DNA of 64,000 nt from Myxococcales bacterium (GCA_016720595.1 JADKKI010000004.1:310001-374000); one strand, 5' to 3'. Shown: positions 39,459 to 48,544, numbered from the stretch's first letter. A program made the numbers and translations. Notes: a model not told the origin generated them from the letters alone.

Positions 39459-42154
39459 TGAGGTCTTGGCGCCGCGCGCACGCCGCCGTTACCGTCGCGA
39501 TGCTCGCGATGGCCGCGGGCGCCCTCGCGCAGCCCACGATCCCACCCACGATCCCACCCACGATCCCGCCTGGGCCGACCGCGGAGACCGCCCTCCCAGC
39601 ACCCCAGCCGGCAGGGAGCTCGCCGATCGAATCGAGCGACGTGCCCGACCTCCGCCCGGGACCGGCGAAGTTCGCCGTCGCGCCGTTCGAGAACCACGCC
39701 GGCGTTCGCGCGTTCGACTGGCTGATCGCCGGCGCACCATTCGAGATCGCCGAGAAGACCGAAGGCGTCCTCGGCCTCGAGGCCACGGGCGGCCCGCTGT
39801 ACGTCGGTGCGGAGCCGGTGGCCGCCGAGGCCAAGGACGTCGTGGCCTTCGCGGCGGCCCGCGGCGCGACCTGGGTGGTGACCGGGTGGGTCGAGCGGCC
39901 CAACTGGGAGCTCAAGCTCGTGGTCACGTTGTGGAAGGTGACCGGCGCGGTGGCGACGGTGACGCAGGAGGCCCAGCGTCGTGGGCTGGTGCCGACCTAT
40001 CACAAGCTCCTCGGCGAGGCGGTGGCCGAGGTGTGGAGGAAGGCCGGGATCAAGGTCGATGCCGAGGCCGCGGCACGGCTCGAGCGTCCGCTCGCGACCG
40101 ACATCTATGCGGTGACGCTGCTCGGGCGTGGGCTCGGTCACTTCACCGGGGCGCTGTCGCCGAACACGCCGGCAGATCCCGCCGCGGCGAAGGCGTTCCG
40201 TGACGGTCAGCTGAAGCTCGCCGAGCACGATCTCGAGCGCGCCGTGTTCATCGATCCGAAGTGCTTCGAGGCGCAGCGCGCCGTTGGAGAGCTGTACAAG
40301 CTGATGGCGGCGCGCGGCGGGGACCCGAAGCTCAATGCGCGCGCGGCAGGAAAGTTTGCCTACGCCAACGACCTCGCGCCCGAGGATCTCTCGTCGTTGC
40401 GAGCGGCGGCGATGTCCGCGGCCGATGCAGGCAAGCACGATCTCGCGCACATGCTGTTCCGCAAGCTCGTGACCTTGCGGCCGTGGGAGCTCGATGCGCG
40501 CTATCAGCTGGGGGCGGCGATGTGGCGGACCGGCGATGCCGCGGGCGCCGAGCATCAGCTGACCCAGGTCTCGGCCGCGCAGCCCAATCACCTGCCGGCG
40601 CGACGCGTGCTGGTGCTGATCCACGCCTCGCGTAGCGACACGCCGAAGCTGGTCGCGGAGCTCGAGGCGATCGCCGCGCGCGCGCCCGCCGATCTGGAGG
40701 TCAAGGCCGAGCTCGCCACGGGATACGGTGCGCTCGGGCGCTGGGATCGCGCGACGTCCACCCTCGAGGCGATCGCCGCCGCGCGCGCGCCCGATCTCGC
40801 GCTGTTGATGCGGATCGGCGACGGGCATCGCCGGCTGAAGGACCTCGACGGGGCGCTCGCCTGGTACATGCGTGCGAGCAAGCTCGCGCCCGACTCGAGC
40901 TTCCCGGGGTTCGCCCACGCGCAGGCCCTGCTCGACGCCGGCAAGCTCGTGGAGGCGGCGCGCGTCTACACGGCGCTCCAGAAGTTCAAGGACGATCTGC
41001 CGGCGGCGGAGGAGGCGCTCGGTGCGATCGCGCTGATCCAGGGGCGCGCGAACGATGCCGCGTGGTACCTGCGCCGCGCCGTGCGCGAGGCACCGCGCAG
41101 CCTGCCGGGCTGGCGCACGTTGATCGCCGCGGAGCTCGCGCGCAAGGACCACGCGCTCGCGCAGACCGAGCTCGAGCGCGCACGCCTGGCGTGGCCCACC
41201 GACGGCATCCTCCACTACCTGGCGGGCGTCGCGTTCATGCAGGCGGAGCAGAAGCGCGAGGCGCGGATCGAGCTGGTGGCCGCCCTCGCAGCCCTGCCGA
41301 CGTACACGCCCGCGCGGTCGGCGCTCGATGCGCTCGATGCCGGTGGTGGCTTCGCCCTGGCGTACGTCCCCGAGGTGGTGCGCCCGTGGGGAGATGCCGA
41401 GGCGCTGCAGGACACGCTGGATCGGTACGCGTTGACGGCGACCACGATGGCCACGGTGCGCACCGCGTACCAGGCCCAGCTGCTCGCGCTCCTCGGCGCG
41501 CTCGGCAAGGGGCCGCAGGCACCGGGCAAGGGACCGGCCGTGCGGTCGTGTCCGATCGGTCGCGTGGCGCCGATGTGGGCCGCGGCGCAGACCGAGCTCA
41601 AGCGGTACGAGCGGCTCGGGGTGGATCTCGAGGCCGGCTATCGCTACATCGCGCGGCACGATGATGCCGGTGCGATCGGAGGCCTGTTGCCGAATGGGCG
41701 CACGCAGCTGATCTCCGCGAAGAAGACGTTCCGCACGGCGCTCGCTGACATCGGCGAGCTGCGCGGCGAGTTCTCGCGCGGCCTCGGGCCGGAGCTGCGC
41801 GCCGTGGGCTGCACCGATCGTCTGCTCGCCGCCGCGGTGGCGAGCCCGGACCGCTACCGCGCGATCGTCGAGGATCGGCCGGAGGAGATCCCGACGCAGG
41901 CGCCACCGCGCGCTCGGCCTCGCGCCACGTTCTATGTCGACAACACGCGGTGCCCGGACCCCGTCGACGTCTGGATCGATGGCGCGCAGGTGGGGCAGGT
42001 CGCGCCCGGGCGGCGGAGCGCGCTGGTCTCCGATGGTGGCGAGCGCACCCTGTGCTTGCTCGGCCCTGGCAGCGCGCAGTGTGGTGATCGAGGCACCGTG
42101 CGACAGGTCTATCTCCACGACGGGTGGAGCGTGACGTTGCACTGCCCGAAGTAG
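39458..42154 (+). CDS. Large exported TPR protein
   Basis: The product has 898 residues. A signal peptide (ending GALAQ) is followed by a short Thr-Ile-Pro-Pro repeat coded by a 12-base tandem DNA repeat (about 39537-39572). Residues 60-200 resemble a TolB-like N-terminal domain (FAVAPFENHAGVRAFDWLI). TPR-type helices fill about 240-640. The last part holds three Cys in DNTRCPDPV, TLCLLG and a final HCPK. No enzymatic motif is present. It is probably a periplasmic scaffold or sensor, and divergence from mrcA may hint at a cell-wall role. Confidence 0.8.
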   Translation: MRSWRRAHAAVTVAMLAMAAGALAQPTIPPTIPPTIPPGPTAETALPAPQPAGSSPIESSDVPDLRPGPAKFAVAPFENHAGVRAFDWLIAGAPFEIAEKTEGVLGLEATGGPLYVGAEPVAAEAKDVVAFAAARGATWVVTGWVERPNWELKLVVTLWKVTGAVATVTQEAQRRGLVPTYHKLLGEAVAEVWRKAGIKVDAEAAARLERPLATDIYAVTLLGRGLGHFTGALSPNTPADPAAAKAFRDGQLKLAEHDLERAVFIDPKCFEAQRAVGELYKLMAARGGDPKLNARAAGKFAYANDLAPEDLSSLRAAAMSAADAGKHDLAHMLFRKLVTLRPWELDARYQLGAAMWRTGDAAGAEHQLTQVSAAQPNHLPARRVLVLIHASRSDTPKLVAELEAIAARAPADLEVKAELATGYGALGRWDRATSTLEAIAAARAPDLALLMRIGDGHRRLKDLDGALAWYMRASKLAPDSSFPGFAHAQALLDAGKLVEAARVYTALQKFKDDLPAAEEALGAIALIQGRANDAAWYLRRAVREAPRSLPGWRTLIAAELARKDHALAQTELERARLAWPTDGILHYLAGVAFMQAEQKREARIELVAALAALPTYTPARSALDALDAGGGFALAYVPEVVRPWGDAEALQDTLDRYALTATTMATVRTAYQAQLLALLGALGKGPQAPGKGPAVRSCPIGRVAPMWAAAQTELKRYERLGVDLEAGYRYIARHDDAGAIGGLLPNGRTQLISAKKTFRTALADIGELRGEFSRGLGPELRAVGCTDRLLAAAVASPDRYRAIVEDRPEEIPTQAPPRARPRATFYVDNTRCPDPVDVWIDGAQVGQVAPGRRSALVSDGGERTLCLLGPGSAQCGDRGTVRQVYLHDGWSVTLHCPK

Positions 42155-42156
42155 CG

Positions 42157-42162
42157 TAAGGT
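42157..42162 (+). promoter_or_regulatory. -10-like hexamer TAAGGT
   Basis: It ends 8 bases before the ATG at 42171, immediately after the stop of the TPR gene. AAGG could also serve as a ribosome site, so the role is ambiguous. Confidence 0.3.
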
Positions 42163-42170
42163 TGCCGGCC

Positions 42171-43097
42171 ATGCCCATGCCGCAGCTGTGGTTCGCCTCT
42201 CCGCGCGTGTTGCCGCGCGCCGAGAAGCTCCACGGCCGCGTGGTCGTGCTCGATATCGCGTTCGCGGCCACCGTCGGGACCAGCGTCTCGTTCGACCTCG
42301 TCACCAAGCCGTTCCTCGATGGGCTCGGCACACGGCTCGCGGCGTGGGTGGATCATCACGATCACGAGCGCCACGTGCAGTTCGCCGACGATCCGCGGTT
42401 CGTGCTGGCGACCAAGGCGCAGCACGGCGCGTGCCCGGAGATGGTCACGGCGGAGCTGGTGCGCCAGACCGGGCCGATCGATTGCATCTGCACGCACGTG
42501 GATCTCGATGGCCTGTACGCCGCGGCCAAGTGGATCATGGGCGGGGTGGAGCCGTACCCCGGTGCCGACGAGGACGCGCGTGCGGTGGACACGCGCGTGG
42601 GCACGCCGGGTCCGATCGCCACGCGGATCGATCGCGCGCTGCGCGCGAAGTTCCGCGACGATCAGCTCAAGCGCGCGGTGATCAGCTTCCTCGTCGACGG
42701 GCGCAGGCCCGGGGTCCACGATGATGTGATCCGGGAGGCGGCCGTGGAGTTCGATCGCCGCGACGCCAAGACCGTCGAGCTCGCGCAGCGGTTCACGATC
42801 CGCGGGCGCGTCGCCGTGGTGGACACCGCGGGCTCGTCGGGACAGTTCGACAAGACCGATCTGTTGCTCGCGGGGCAGGCGAGGGCGCCGGTCTCGATCG
42901 TGCGCGATTCGGGGATGCTCACGATCGCCGCGGGGTTCGACTCCGGCTGGGACTTCGTGGCGATGTTCGCGATCGGCGGCGGGATGCCCACGCGCGTGAC
43001 GATCCCCGAGACCCGCCTCGACGACGTGATCGCGAAGATCAACGAGGCTCCCGAGCCCGTGCCACGCCTCGGGGGGAGCGGAGGCCCCGAGGAGTGA
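42171..43097 (+). CDS. DHH-like phosphoesterase, motifs in unusual order
   Basis: The product has 308 residues. It contains AAWVDHHDHERH near residue 60, like the DHH motif, and later CTHVDLDGLYAA near residue 106, like the D-x-D-x-D-G motif I. In ordinary DHH proteins motif I comes before DHH; here the order is reversed, and an N-terminal VVVLDIAF could supply another metal ligand. A C-terminal GGGMP-like loop resembles the DHHA1 domain GGG motif. A nuclease or phosphatase role is likely but unproven. It overlaps the next gene by 4 bases, so it belongs to an operon with the amidohydrolase and cysE. Confidence 0.65.
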   Translation: MPMPQLWFASPRVLPRAEKLHGRVVVLDIAFAATVGTSVSFDLVTKPFLDGLGTRLAAWVDHHDHERHVQFADDPRFVLATKAQHGACPEMVTAELVRQTGPIDCICTHVDLDGLYAAAKWIMGGVEPYPGADEDARAVDTRVGTPGPIATRIDRALRAKFRDDQLKRAVISFLVDGRRPGVHDDVIREAAVEFDRRDAKTVELAQRFTIRGRVAVVDTAGSSGQFDKTDLLLAGQARAPVSIVRDSGMLTIAAGFDSGWDFVAMFAIGGGMPTRVTIPETRLDDVIAKINEAPEPVPRLGGSGGPEE

Positions 43098-44092
43098 CCC
43101 GGCTCGCGCTGATCGCCGTCCAGCTCGAGATCGATGCCGACGTGACGTCGACACCGGAGCGCTATCGCGCGCATCTCGAGACCTCGGTCGAGCGCGCGGT
43201 GGACGCCGCCGGCCCCTCCGACGCACGCGTCGTGGTGGTCCCCGAGCTCGCGGGGCACCTCGCGCTCCTCGCGCTCGCACCTCCGGCCGCGCACCGGGCG
43301 AAGACGCTGAGCGCCGCCCTCGGCGCCGCGGCGGTGCGTCGGCCGTTCGATGTGCTGCGCGGTGTGGCGACGACGCGCCTCCTGGATCCGCGACACGCGG
43401 TGCTCGCGGCGCTGGCGCCGGACGGTGAACGGTTCTGGCGCGGCGTGTTCGGCCCGCTCGCACGCAAGCACGGGCTCTACCTGGTCGCCGGGTCACACCT
43501 CCGGCTCGGCCCGAGCGGCGATCTGACGAACGCCTCGTTCCTGTTCGCGCCGGATGGGCGGCTGCTGTCGACCACCGACAAGGTCAACCTCGTGCCGGGG
43601 ATCGAGGACCGGGCGCCCCGGGCACTCGGCCTCGCGCGTGGCGAGGCGGACCGCCTGCCGATCGTCGACGCGTCGTTCGGGCGACTGTGCACGTTGATCT
43701 GCTACGACGGATTTCGCGAGCCGCACACGAGCGAGGAGCGGTTCGTGCCGCTGGGGCCGCGGCTCGCCGCGCGCGGTGGGGTGTCGGTGGTGGCGAACCC
43801 TGCGGCGAATCCGTGGCCGTGGCACGGGCGGTGGATCCACGCCGAGCCCGACCACGCCGACGAGCCCGCGACCCGCGAGGAGCAGTGGCAGCGCGAGGGG
43901 TTGCCAGCGAGCCTCGCCGAGATGCCGTTCGCGCGCTGGGGCGTGACGGCGCACCTGGTGGGACACGTACTCGATCTGCGGTTCGACGGCCAGTCCGAGA
44001 TCCTCGAGCGAGATGCGCGTGGCGTGCGGCGGATCGCGCGCGCCGAGCACCCCGATCGCGGTGGGCACGTGACCGCGACGGTTACATGCTAG
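43094..44092 (+). CDS. Nitrilase-superfamily carbon-nitrogen hydrolase
   Basis: The product has 332 residues. The catalytic triad is visible: Glu51 in VVVPELAGH, Lys163 in TTDKVNLVPG and Cys203 in TLICYDGF. Such enzymes hydrolyse amides or nitriles. The stretch between Glu and Lys is longer than in short-chain amidases. The substrate is unknown. GTG 43094 overlaps the stop of the DHH-like gene by 4 bases, and cysE follows after 10 bases. Confidence 0.9.
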   Translation: MTRLALIAVQLEIDADVTSTPERYRAHLETSVERAVDAAGPSDARVVVVPELAGHLALLALAPPAAHRAKTLSAALGAAAVRRPFDVLRGVATTRLLDPRHAVLAALAPDGERFWRGVFGPLARKHGLYLVAGSHLRLGPSGDLTNASFLFAPDGRLLSTTDKVNLVPGIEDRAPRALGLARGEADRLPIVDASFGRLCTLICYDGFREPHTSEERFVPLGPRLAARGGVSVVANPAANPWPWHGRWIHAEPDHADEPATREEQWQREGLPASLAEMPFARWGVTAHLVGHVLDLRFDGQSEILERDARGVRRIARAEHPDRGGHVTATVTC

Positions 44093-44102
44093 ATGGGTGG
44101 AT

Positions 44103-45050
44103 ATGACGTCTGAACGGCGCCCCCTGCACGTCACCGGCGAGGAGCGCAGCCGCGCCGAGGTGGTGGCCGACACGCTGCTCGAGATGTACGTCGATCCAGC
44201 GGCGAAGGAGATGCAGCACATCGGCAGCTACGAGCTGCCGAGCGAGGCCGGCGTCGAGAACATCGTCGAGATGTGCCGCGCGCTGCTGTTCCCGGGCTAT
44301 GCCGGCCCCGATGTCGCGGGCGTGCCCCGGCCCGAGCTCCGAGAGCTCGTCCGCCAGCGCGTCCGCGAGCTGCGCGTGGGGCTGCACCGGCAGGTCTATC
44401 GCGCGCTTCACCACAAGCGGCAGCAACAGCTCGGGCTCGCTGATCTCGAGTGCTCCGAGTGCGCGGGCAAGGCCGACGTGATCACCGATCGATTTCTCGC
44501 GAACCTGCCCGCATTGCGCGCGCGGATCCGCGATGACCTGCGCGCGGCGTACGAGGCCGATCCGGCGGCGACGGGCGTCGACGAGATCCTGTTCTGCTAC
44601 CCGGGGACGTACGCGATCACCGTGTACCGGATGGCCCACCTGCTCCTCCGCGAGGGCGCCGTGGTGGTGCCGCGCATGATGACGGAGCTCGCCCACCGCC
44701 GCACCGGCATCGACATCCACCCGGGGGCCGAGATCGGCGCCTCGTTCTTCATCGACCACGGCACCGGCGTGGTGATCGGCGAGACCACGCTGATCGGCGA
44801 TCGCGTACGGATCTACCAGGGTGTCACGCTGGGTGCCTTGACCGTGCCCCAGGGGGAGGCCCGCCCGGAGCACGGCAAGCGCCGTCACCCGACCCTGGAG
44901 GACGATGTGGTCATCTATGCGAACGCGACGATCCTCGGCGGCGAGACGGTGATCGGCAAGGGCTCGGTGATCGGCGGAAATGCGTTCGTGACGACCTCGG
45001 TCCCCGCGGGCTCCAAGGTCCCCGGGTCGAGCCGCACCCAGCGGCCCTGA
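44103..45050 (+). CDS. cysE: Serine O-acetyltransferase (EpsC/CysE type)
   Basis: The product has 315 residues. It transfers acetyl from acetyl-CoA to L-serine, the first step to cysteine (EC 2.3.1.30). A long helical N-terminal domain (about 1-175) is followed by the left-handed beta-helix with GIDIHPGAEIG, FIDHGTGVVIGE (catalytic His) and a VTLGAL loop. The long N-terminus and HGKRRHPTLED segment match the EpsC-like group. ATG 44103 has GGTGG five bases upstream. It ends shortly before a Ser/Thr kinase gene with its own promoter hexamer. Confidence 0.93.
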   Translation: MTSERRPLHVTGEERSRAEVVADTLLEMYVDPAAKEMQHIGSYELPSEAGVENIVEMCRALLFPGYAGPDVAGVPRPELRELVRQRVRELRVGLHRQVYRALHHKRQQQLGLADLECSECAGKADVITDRFLANLPALRARIRDDLRAAYEADPAATGVDEILFCYPGTYAITVYRMAHLLLREGAVVVPRMMTELAHRRTGIDIHPGAEIGASFFIDHGTGVVIGETTLIGDRVRIYQGVTLGALTVPQGEARPEHGKRRHPTLEDDVVIYANATILGGETVIGKGSVIGGNAFVTTSVPAGSKVPGSSRTQRP

Positions 45051-45114
45051 GCGGGCCCCGGGGGTGGGGCGGCGAGGCGGCGGGGCGTAAATTCCCCCTT
45101 GGACGCCAGCGTGT

Positions 45115-45120
45115 TAGACT
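45115..45120 (+). promoter_or_regulatory. -10 hexamer TAGACT
   Basis: It lies 12 bases before the ATG of the kinase at 45133, in the 82-base gap after cysE, and is followed by TTTTCCC. Confidence 0.4.
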
Positions 45121-45132
45121 TTTCCCGCGTTC

Positions 45133-46575
45133 ATGGCCGACGAGTCTGCGGCACGGCCGCGTACCAATACGCGCCTGAAAGGGGAGGCGCCACCGGGTCT
45201 TGACCACGGGGCGGGCGAGTCCCAGCGGCAGCGTATTGGGCGCTACGAGGTCATGAAGACCATCGGCAAGGGCGCGATGGGCGTGGTCTACAAGGCACGT
45301 GATCCGCTCCTCGACCGGGTGGTCGCGGTGAAGACGATCATGTCGCCGCAGGGCCAAGGCCGGCGCGTGCGCTCGGCGTTCCTCGAGCGGTTCCAGCGCG
45401 AGGCCAAGGCCGCTGCGAAGATGCAGCACCCCGCGATCGTCACGATCTTCGACGTCGGGGTCGACGAGGACTCTGGTGCGCCGTTCATGGTGCTCGAGTA
45501 CCTGCCGGGCGAGTCGCTCGCAGATCGCCTCGATCGCGTGCGCATCCCACTCGCGCGTTGCGTGCAGATCGCGCTGGATCTCGCGTCTGCGCTGTCGTTC
45601 GCGCACCGCCAGCGGATCGTCCACCGCGACGTCAAGCCCGCCAACGTGCTGCACGCCGGCGACAATCGCTGGAAGCTCGCCGATTTCGGCATCGCCCGGA
45701 TGCCCGACTCCGATCTCACCCAGGTCGGCATCTTCATGGGAACGCCAGGCTACTCGCCGCCCGAGGCGATCCGTGAAGGCCGCTACACGCCGCAGGCCGA
45801 CGTGTTCGCGTGGGGCGCCTGCTTCTACGAGCTGCTGTGCGGCCGGATCCCGTACGAGGGACCCGACACCAAGACCACCAACGGCTACGTGGTGCAGGGC
45901 AATGCGCCCTCGCCGACACGTCACGACCCATCGATCCCCGAGCCGCTCGCGACGGTGACGATGACGGCGCTGATGCCCTCGGATCTGAAGCGGTTCAAGG
46001 ATGCCTCCGAGGCGGAGCAGGCCCTGCGCGAGGCGTGGGATCGCTGCCTGACCCAGGGCCTGGTGCACCCCTCGGTGCTCGCGATGGAGGAGATGCCCCA
46101 CGAGAAGGTCGGCGCGCGGATGCACGACGCTCGAGGTGCGGTGCCGCGCTCGGACGCGCACAAGGTGCCGGTCGGCACCGACTCCGACGAGCTGACCGCG
46201 ATCGATGACGACATGGTGGCGAAGGCCCAGGCCAAGCTCGACGCCAAGTTGATGGTCGTCGAGAGCGCCAAGAAGAAGCGGGTCGGCGATGACGATCCCA
46301 CGATGCTCCACGTTCGCGACGACAAGATCCCCAAGGGCCCGACCACGTCGCCCGGCATCGGGATTCCGCAGGTCAAGAAGTCCGAGTCGAGCCCGCGCAA
46401 GGTGCCGAGCGAGGCCGAGATCGTGACCGACGTCGTCGATGCGCAGAAGCCAGCGATCGGGAGCTCGATCGCGAACCGCAAGCGCTCGCGTGCGCCGCTG
46501 TTCATCCTGATCTTCTTGCTCCTCGTGGCCGCGGCGGGCTTCGGCCTGTACTACGCGGGCGTCATCAAGATCTGA
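45133..46575 (+). CDS. Membrane Ser/Thr protein kinase
   Basis: The product has 480 residues. The kinase domain (about 38-310) has a Gly-rich loop IGKGAMGVVY, Lys67 in VAVK, catalytic HRDVKPAN (His164, Asp166), DFG (Asp184) and GTPGYSPPE. All key residues are intact. A long acidic, Lys/Ser-rich linker (about 310-450) leads to one transmembrane helix near the C-terminus (APLFILIFLLLVAAAGFGLYY), with only four residues beyond. It has no extracellular sensor. FHA proteins such as the one at 20.0-21.4 kb read the phosphothreonine signals of such kinases. A poly-G block begins at its stop codon. Confidence 0.94.
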   Translation: MADESAARPRTNTRLKGEAPPGLDHGAGESQRQRIGRYEVMKTIGKGAMGVVYKARDPLLDRVVAVKTIMSPQGQGRRVRSAFLERFQREAKAAAKMQHPAIVTIFDVGVDEDSGAPFMVLEYLPGESLADRLDRVRIPLARCVQIALDLASALSFAHRQRIVHRDVKPANVLHAGDNRWKLADFGIARMPDSDLTQVGIFMGTPGYSPPEAIREGRYTPQADVFAWGACFYELLCGRIPYEGPDTKTTNGYVVQGNAPSPTRHDPSIPEPLATVTMTALMPSDLKRFKDASEAEQALREAWDRCLTQGLVHPSVLAMEEMPHEKVGARMHDARGAVPRSDAHKVPVGTDSDELTAIDDDMVAKAQAKLDAKLMVVESAKKKRVGDDDPTMLHVRDDKIPKGPTTSPGIGIPQVKKSESSPRKVPSEAEIVTDVVDAQKPAIGSSIANRKRSRAPLFILIFLLLVAAAGFGLYYAGVIKI

Positions 46576-46770
46576 CGGTGGGGCGGGGGGCCGGGCCGCC
46601 GGGGGGGCCCCCCGGGGGGGGGGGGGGCAGGGGGGGGGGGCGGGGGTGGGGGGGGGGGGGGGCCGGGGGGGGGGGGGGCGGGGGGGGGGGGGGGGACGGG
46701 GGGGGGGGGGGGCCGGGGGGGGGGGGGGGGGGGGGGGGGGCAGGGGGAGGGGGGGGAGGGGGGGGGGGGC
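46576..46770. repeat. 195-base poly-G block
   Basis: Nearly every base is G on the plus strand, with isolated C, A or T interruptions and runs of more than 20 G. It begins directly after the kinase stop codon and ends 17 bases before the stop of the convergent oxidase gene. No normal coding or non-coding DNA in the window resembles it. It is either a very strong G-quadruplex-forming tract or unreliable sequence. Confidence 0.9.
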
Positions 46771-46786
46771 AACGAGGCCCCCGCGG

Positions 46787-47704
46787 TCAGGTCTCGACCA
46801 GCGCCACGACATCCTCGGCGCAGCCGTGGCACAGCGTGAACCCGGCGCCACCGTGGCCGTAGTTGTGGATCACCCGACCTTCGCGCTCGAGCCGGACCTC
46901 GAGCCGGTAGGGGCGCAGCCCGGTGCGTTCGCGGAGCACGCCGCCGACGGGAATGCCGAGCGCCGCTGCCTGCGCGAGGATTCGCCGCGAGACCTCCGGA
47001 TCTCGAGCGGGGGCCGCGCCCGGCGGCCACGGGCGCGAGACGCCGCCGAGGACGAGCTCGTCGCGCCGCGGGATCACGTAGAAGATCTCGTCGGCATCGC
47101 GGTGATCGGTGACCGTGATCGCGAGGTCCACGCCGCCCGGGGCGGTCAGCACGATCTGGCCGAGGAGCGGGGAGATCAGCTCGTCGGGGACGAGCTCGCG
47201 CGCGCCGAGACCGCTGCAGTTGATCACGAGGTCCCCTGGCTCGGCCGCGAGGTCGGTCACCGTGCGGAGCTCGATGGTGGCGCGGAGCTGTGTGGTCAAC
47301 CACGGCAGGAACCGCGCGGGCTCGACGCGCGGCGCGGCGAACTTCCAGGCGAGCGGTGCGCCGGTGACCGGCGCCGGTGCGCGGCTGACGTCGATCGCGG
47401 CGGCCCACCAGGGGCGCGGTGGATCCATGCCCTCGTCGCTCGTGATCTCGTAGCCGGTGAGGACGTCGATGCCGGTAGTCGGGTCGGCGGCCAGGCGCTC
47501 GAGCCAGCTCCGGGTGCGGCCCGCCCACACGGCCACCTTGTCCGGCGGCCCGGCGCGGTAGGGGAACCAGACGGCCCCGGCGACATCCGAGGTGGTCTGG
47601 GCACCGGTCGAGCTGGCGACGATGCGGACGGTATGGCCACGCTGTTCGAGCGCGAGCGCGGTGGTCAGGCCGATGACGCCGGCGCCGACGACGGTGATGT
47701 TCAC
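46787..47704 (-). CDS. FAD-dependent D-amino-acid-oxidase-like enzyme
   Basis: The product has 305 residues. The dinucleotide-binding motif GAGVIGLTTALALEQRGH starts near residue 7. A late motif, VIHNYGHGGAGFTLCHGCA, is typical of D-amino acid oxidases, where the GxGxxG-like loop holds FAD. Such enzymes oxidise D-amino acids to 2-oxo acids with hydrogen peroxide. The total length is a little shorter than in the eukaryotic enzyme. GTG 47704 is preceded by a TATGCT hexamer at 6 bases. Substrate choice (neutral or acidic D-amino acids) cannot be told. Confidence 0.9.
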   Translation of the reverse strand: MNITVVGAGVIGLTTALALEQRGHTVRIVASSTGAQTTSDVAGAVWFPYRAGPPDKVAVWAGRTRSWLERLAADPTTGIDVLTGYEITSDEGMDPPRPWWAAAIDVSRAPAPVTGAPLAWKFAAPRVEPARFLPWLTTQLRATIELRTVTDLAAEPGDLVINCSGLGARELVPDELISPLLGQIVLTAPGGVDLAITVTDHRDADEIFYVIPRRDELVLGGVSRPWPPGAAPARDPEVSRRILAQAAALGIPVGGVLRERTGLRPYRLEVRLEREGRVIHNYGHGGAGFTLCHGCAEDVVALVET

Positions 47705-47710
47705 GCCGAG

Positions 47711-47716
47711 AGCATA
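47711..47716 (-). promoter_or_regulatory. -10 hexamer TATGCT
   Basis: On the minus strand it ends 6 bases before the GTG at 47704. The divergent permease gene has its own hexamer at 47774-47779. Confidence 0.5.
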
Positions 47717-47773
47717 GCGCCATGGCGGCGCCGGCGCGCGATCCAGGTCGGCAGCCGGCCACGACATCGATGG

Positions 47774-47779
47774 TAGGTT
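47774..47779 (+). promoter_or_regulatory. -10 hexamer TAGGTT
   Basis: It ends 6 bases before the GTG at 47786. Confidence 0.45.
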
Positions 47780-47785
47780 CGCGAC

Positions 47786-48532
47786 GTGGATCCGCTCGTC
47801 ATCGCGCTGTTGTCGGTGACAGCGCTGCTCGCGGGGACGGTCGACGCGATCGCCGGTGGCGGCGGCCTCATCACCCTCCCGGCGCTGCTCACGGCCGGGC
47901 TTCCGCCGCACCTCGCGCTCGGCACCAACAAGGGTCAGAGCGTCTGGGGATCGTTCGCCGCGCTGATCACGTTCTGGCGTGCCGGTCGCGTGGATCGCCG
48001 CCAGGCGCTGTACGCGTTCCCACTCGGGCTCGTGGGCTCGCTGGTCGGCGCCGAGCTGGTGCTCCTGATCTCGAAGGATGCGCTGCGCCCCCTCGTGATC
48101 GTGATGCTGATCGGCGCCGCCGTGCTGCTGCTGATCAAGAAGCCGAGCCGGGACGAGGATGCGCCGACGCGCAAGGCCGCGGTGATCGCCGGTGTGCTCG
48201 CGCTCGTGATCGGCTGCTACGATGGCTTCTTCGGCCCGGGGACCGGGACGTTCCTGATCGTCGGCTTCGTGGCGCTGTGCGGGAAGAGCCTCGTGCGCGC
48301 GACCGCGGATGCGAAGGTCGTGAACTTCGCCTCGAACCTCGCGGCGGTCGCCGCATTCGCGCGCGAGGGCAACGTGCTGTGGCAGCTCGCGCTTCCGATG
48401 GCGGTGGGGCAGCTGTGCGGCGGCGTGATCGGTGCGCGCCTCGCGATCCGCGGCGGTGCGAAGTTGATCCGCGCCATGGTGCTCGTGATCTCGGGGGCGC
48501 TGGTGGTGAAGCTGGTGTTCGATCTCGTGTAG
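47786..48532 (+). CDS. TauE/SafE-family membrane permease
   Basis: The product has 248 residues with about seven or eight transmembrane helices in two halves. The family signature GTVDAIAGGGGLITLPALL lies near residue 17, and the second half repeats it as YDGFFGPGTGTF near residue 145. Members export or import sulfite, sulfoacetate or similar anions. The substrate is unknown here. The short leader and TAGGTT hexamer suggest a leaderless mRNA. Confidence 0.9.
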   Translation: MDPLVIALLSVTALLAGTVDAIAGGGGLITLPALLTAGLPPHLALGTNKGQSVWGSFAALITFWRAGRVDRRQALYAFPLGLVGSLVGAELVLLISKDALRPLVIVMLIGAAVLLLIKKPSRDEDAPTRKAAVIAGVLALVIGCYDGFFGPGTGTFLIVGFVALCGKSLVRATADAKVVNFASNLAAVAAFAREGNVLWQLALPMAVGQLCGGVIGARLAIRGGAKLIRAMVLVISGALVVKLVFDLV

Positions 48533-48538
48533 TACGCT
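48533..48538 (+). promoter_or_regulatory. -10 hexamer TACGCT
   Basis: It ends 6 bases before the GTG at 48545, favouring that start over the ATG at 48551. Confidence 0.4.
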
Positions 48539-48544
48539 CGCGCC

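Noticed and set aside
38888..42331. 1147-codon antisense open frame
   Set aside because: It overlaps mrcA and the TPR gene, both with clear motifs; long antisense frames are expected in DNA this GC-rich.
46578..46862. Poly-Gly and poly-Pro open frames through the G block
   Set aside because: They arise only from the homopolymer and have no start signals or conserved sequence.
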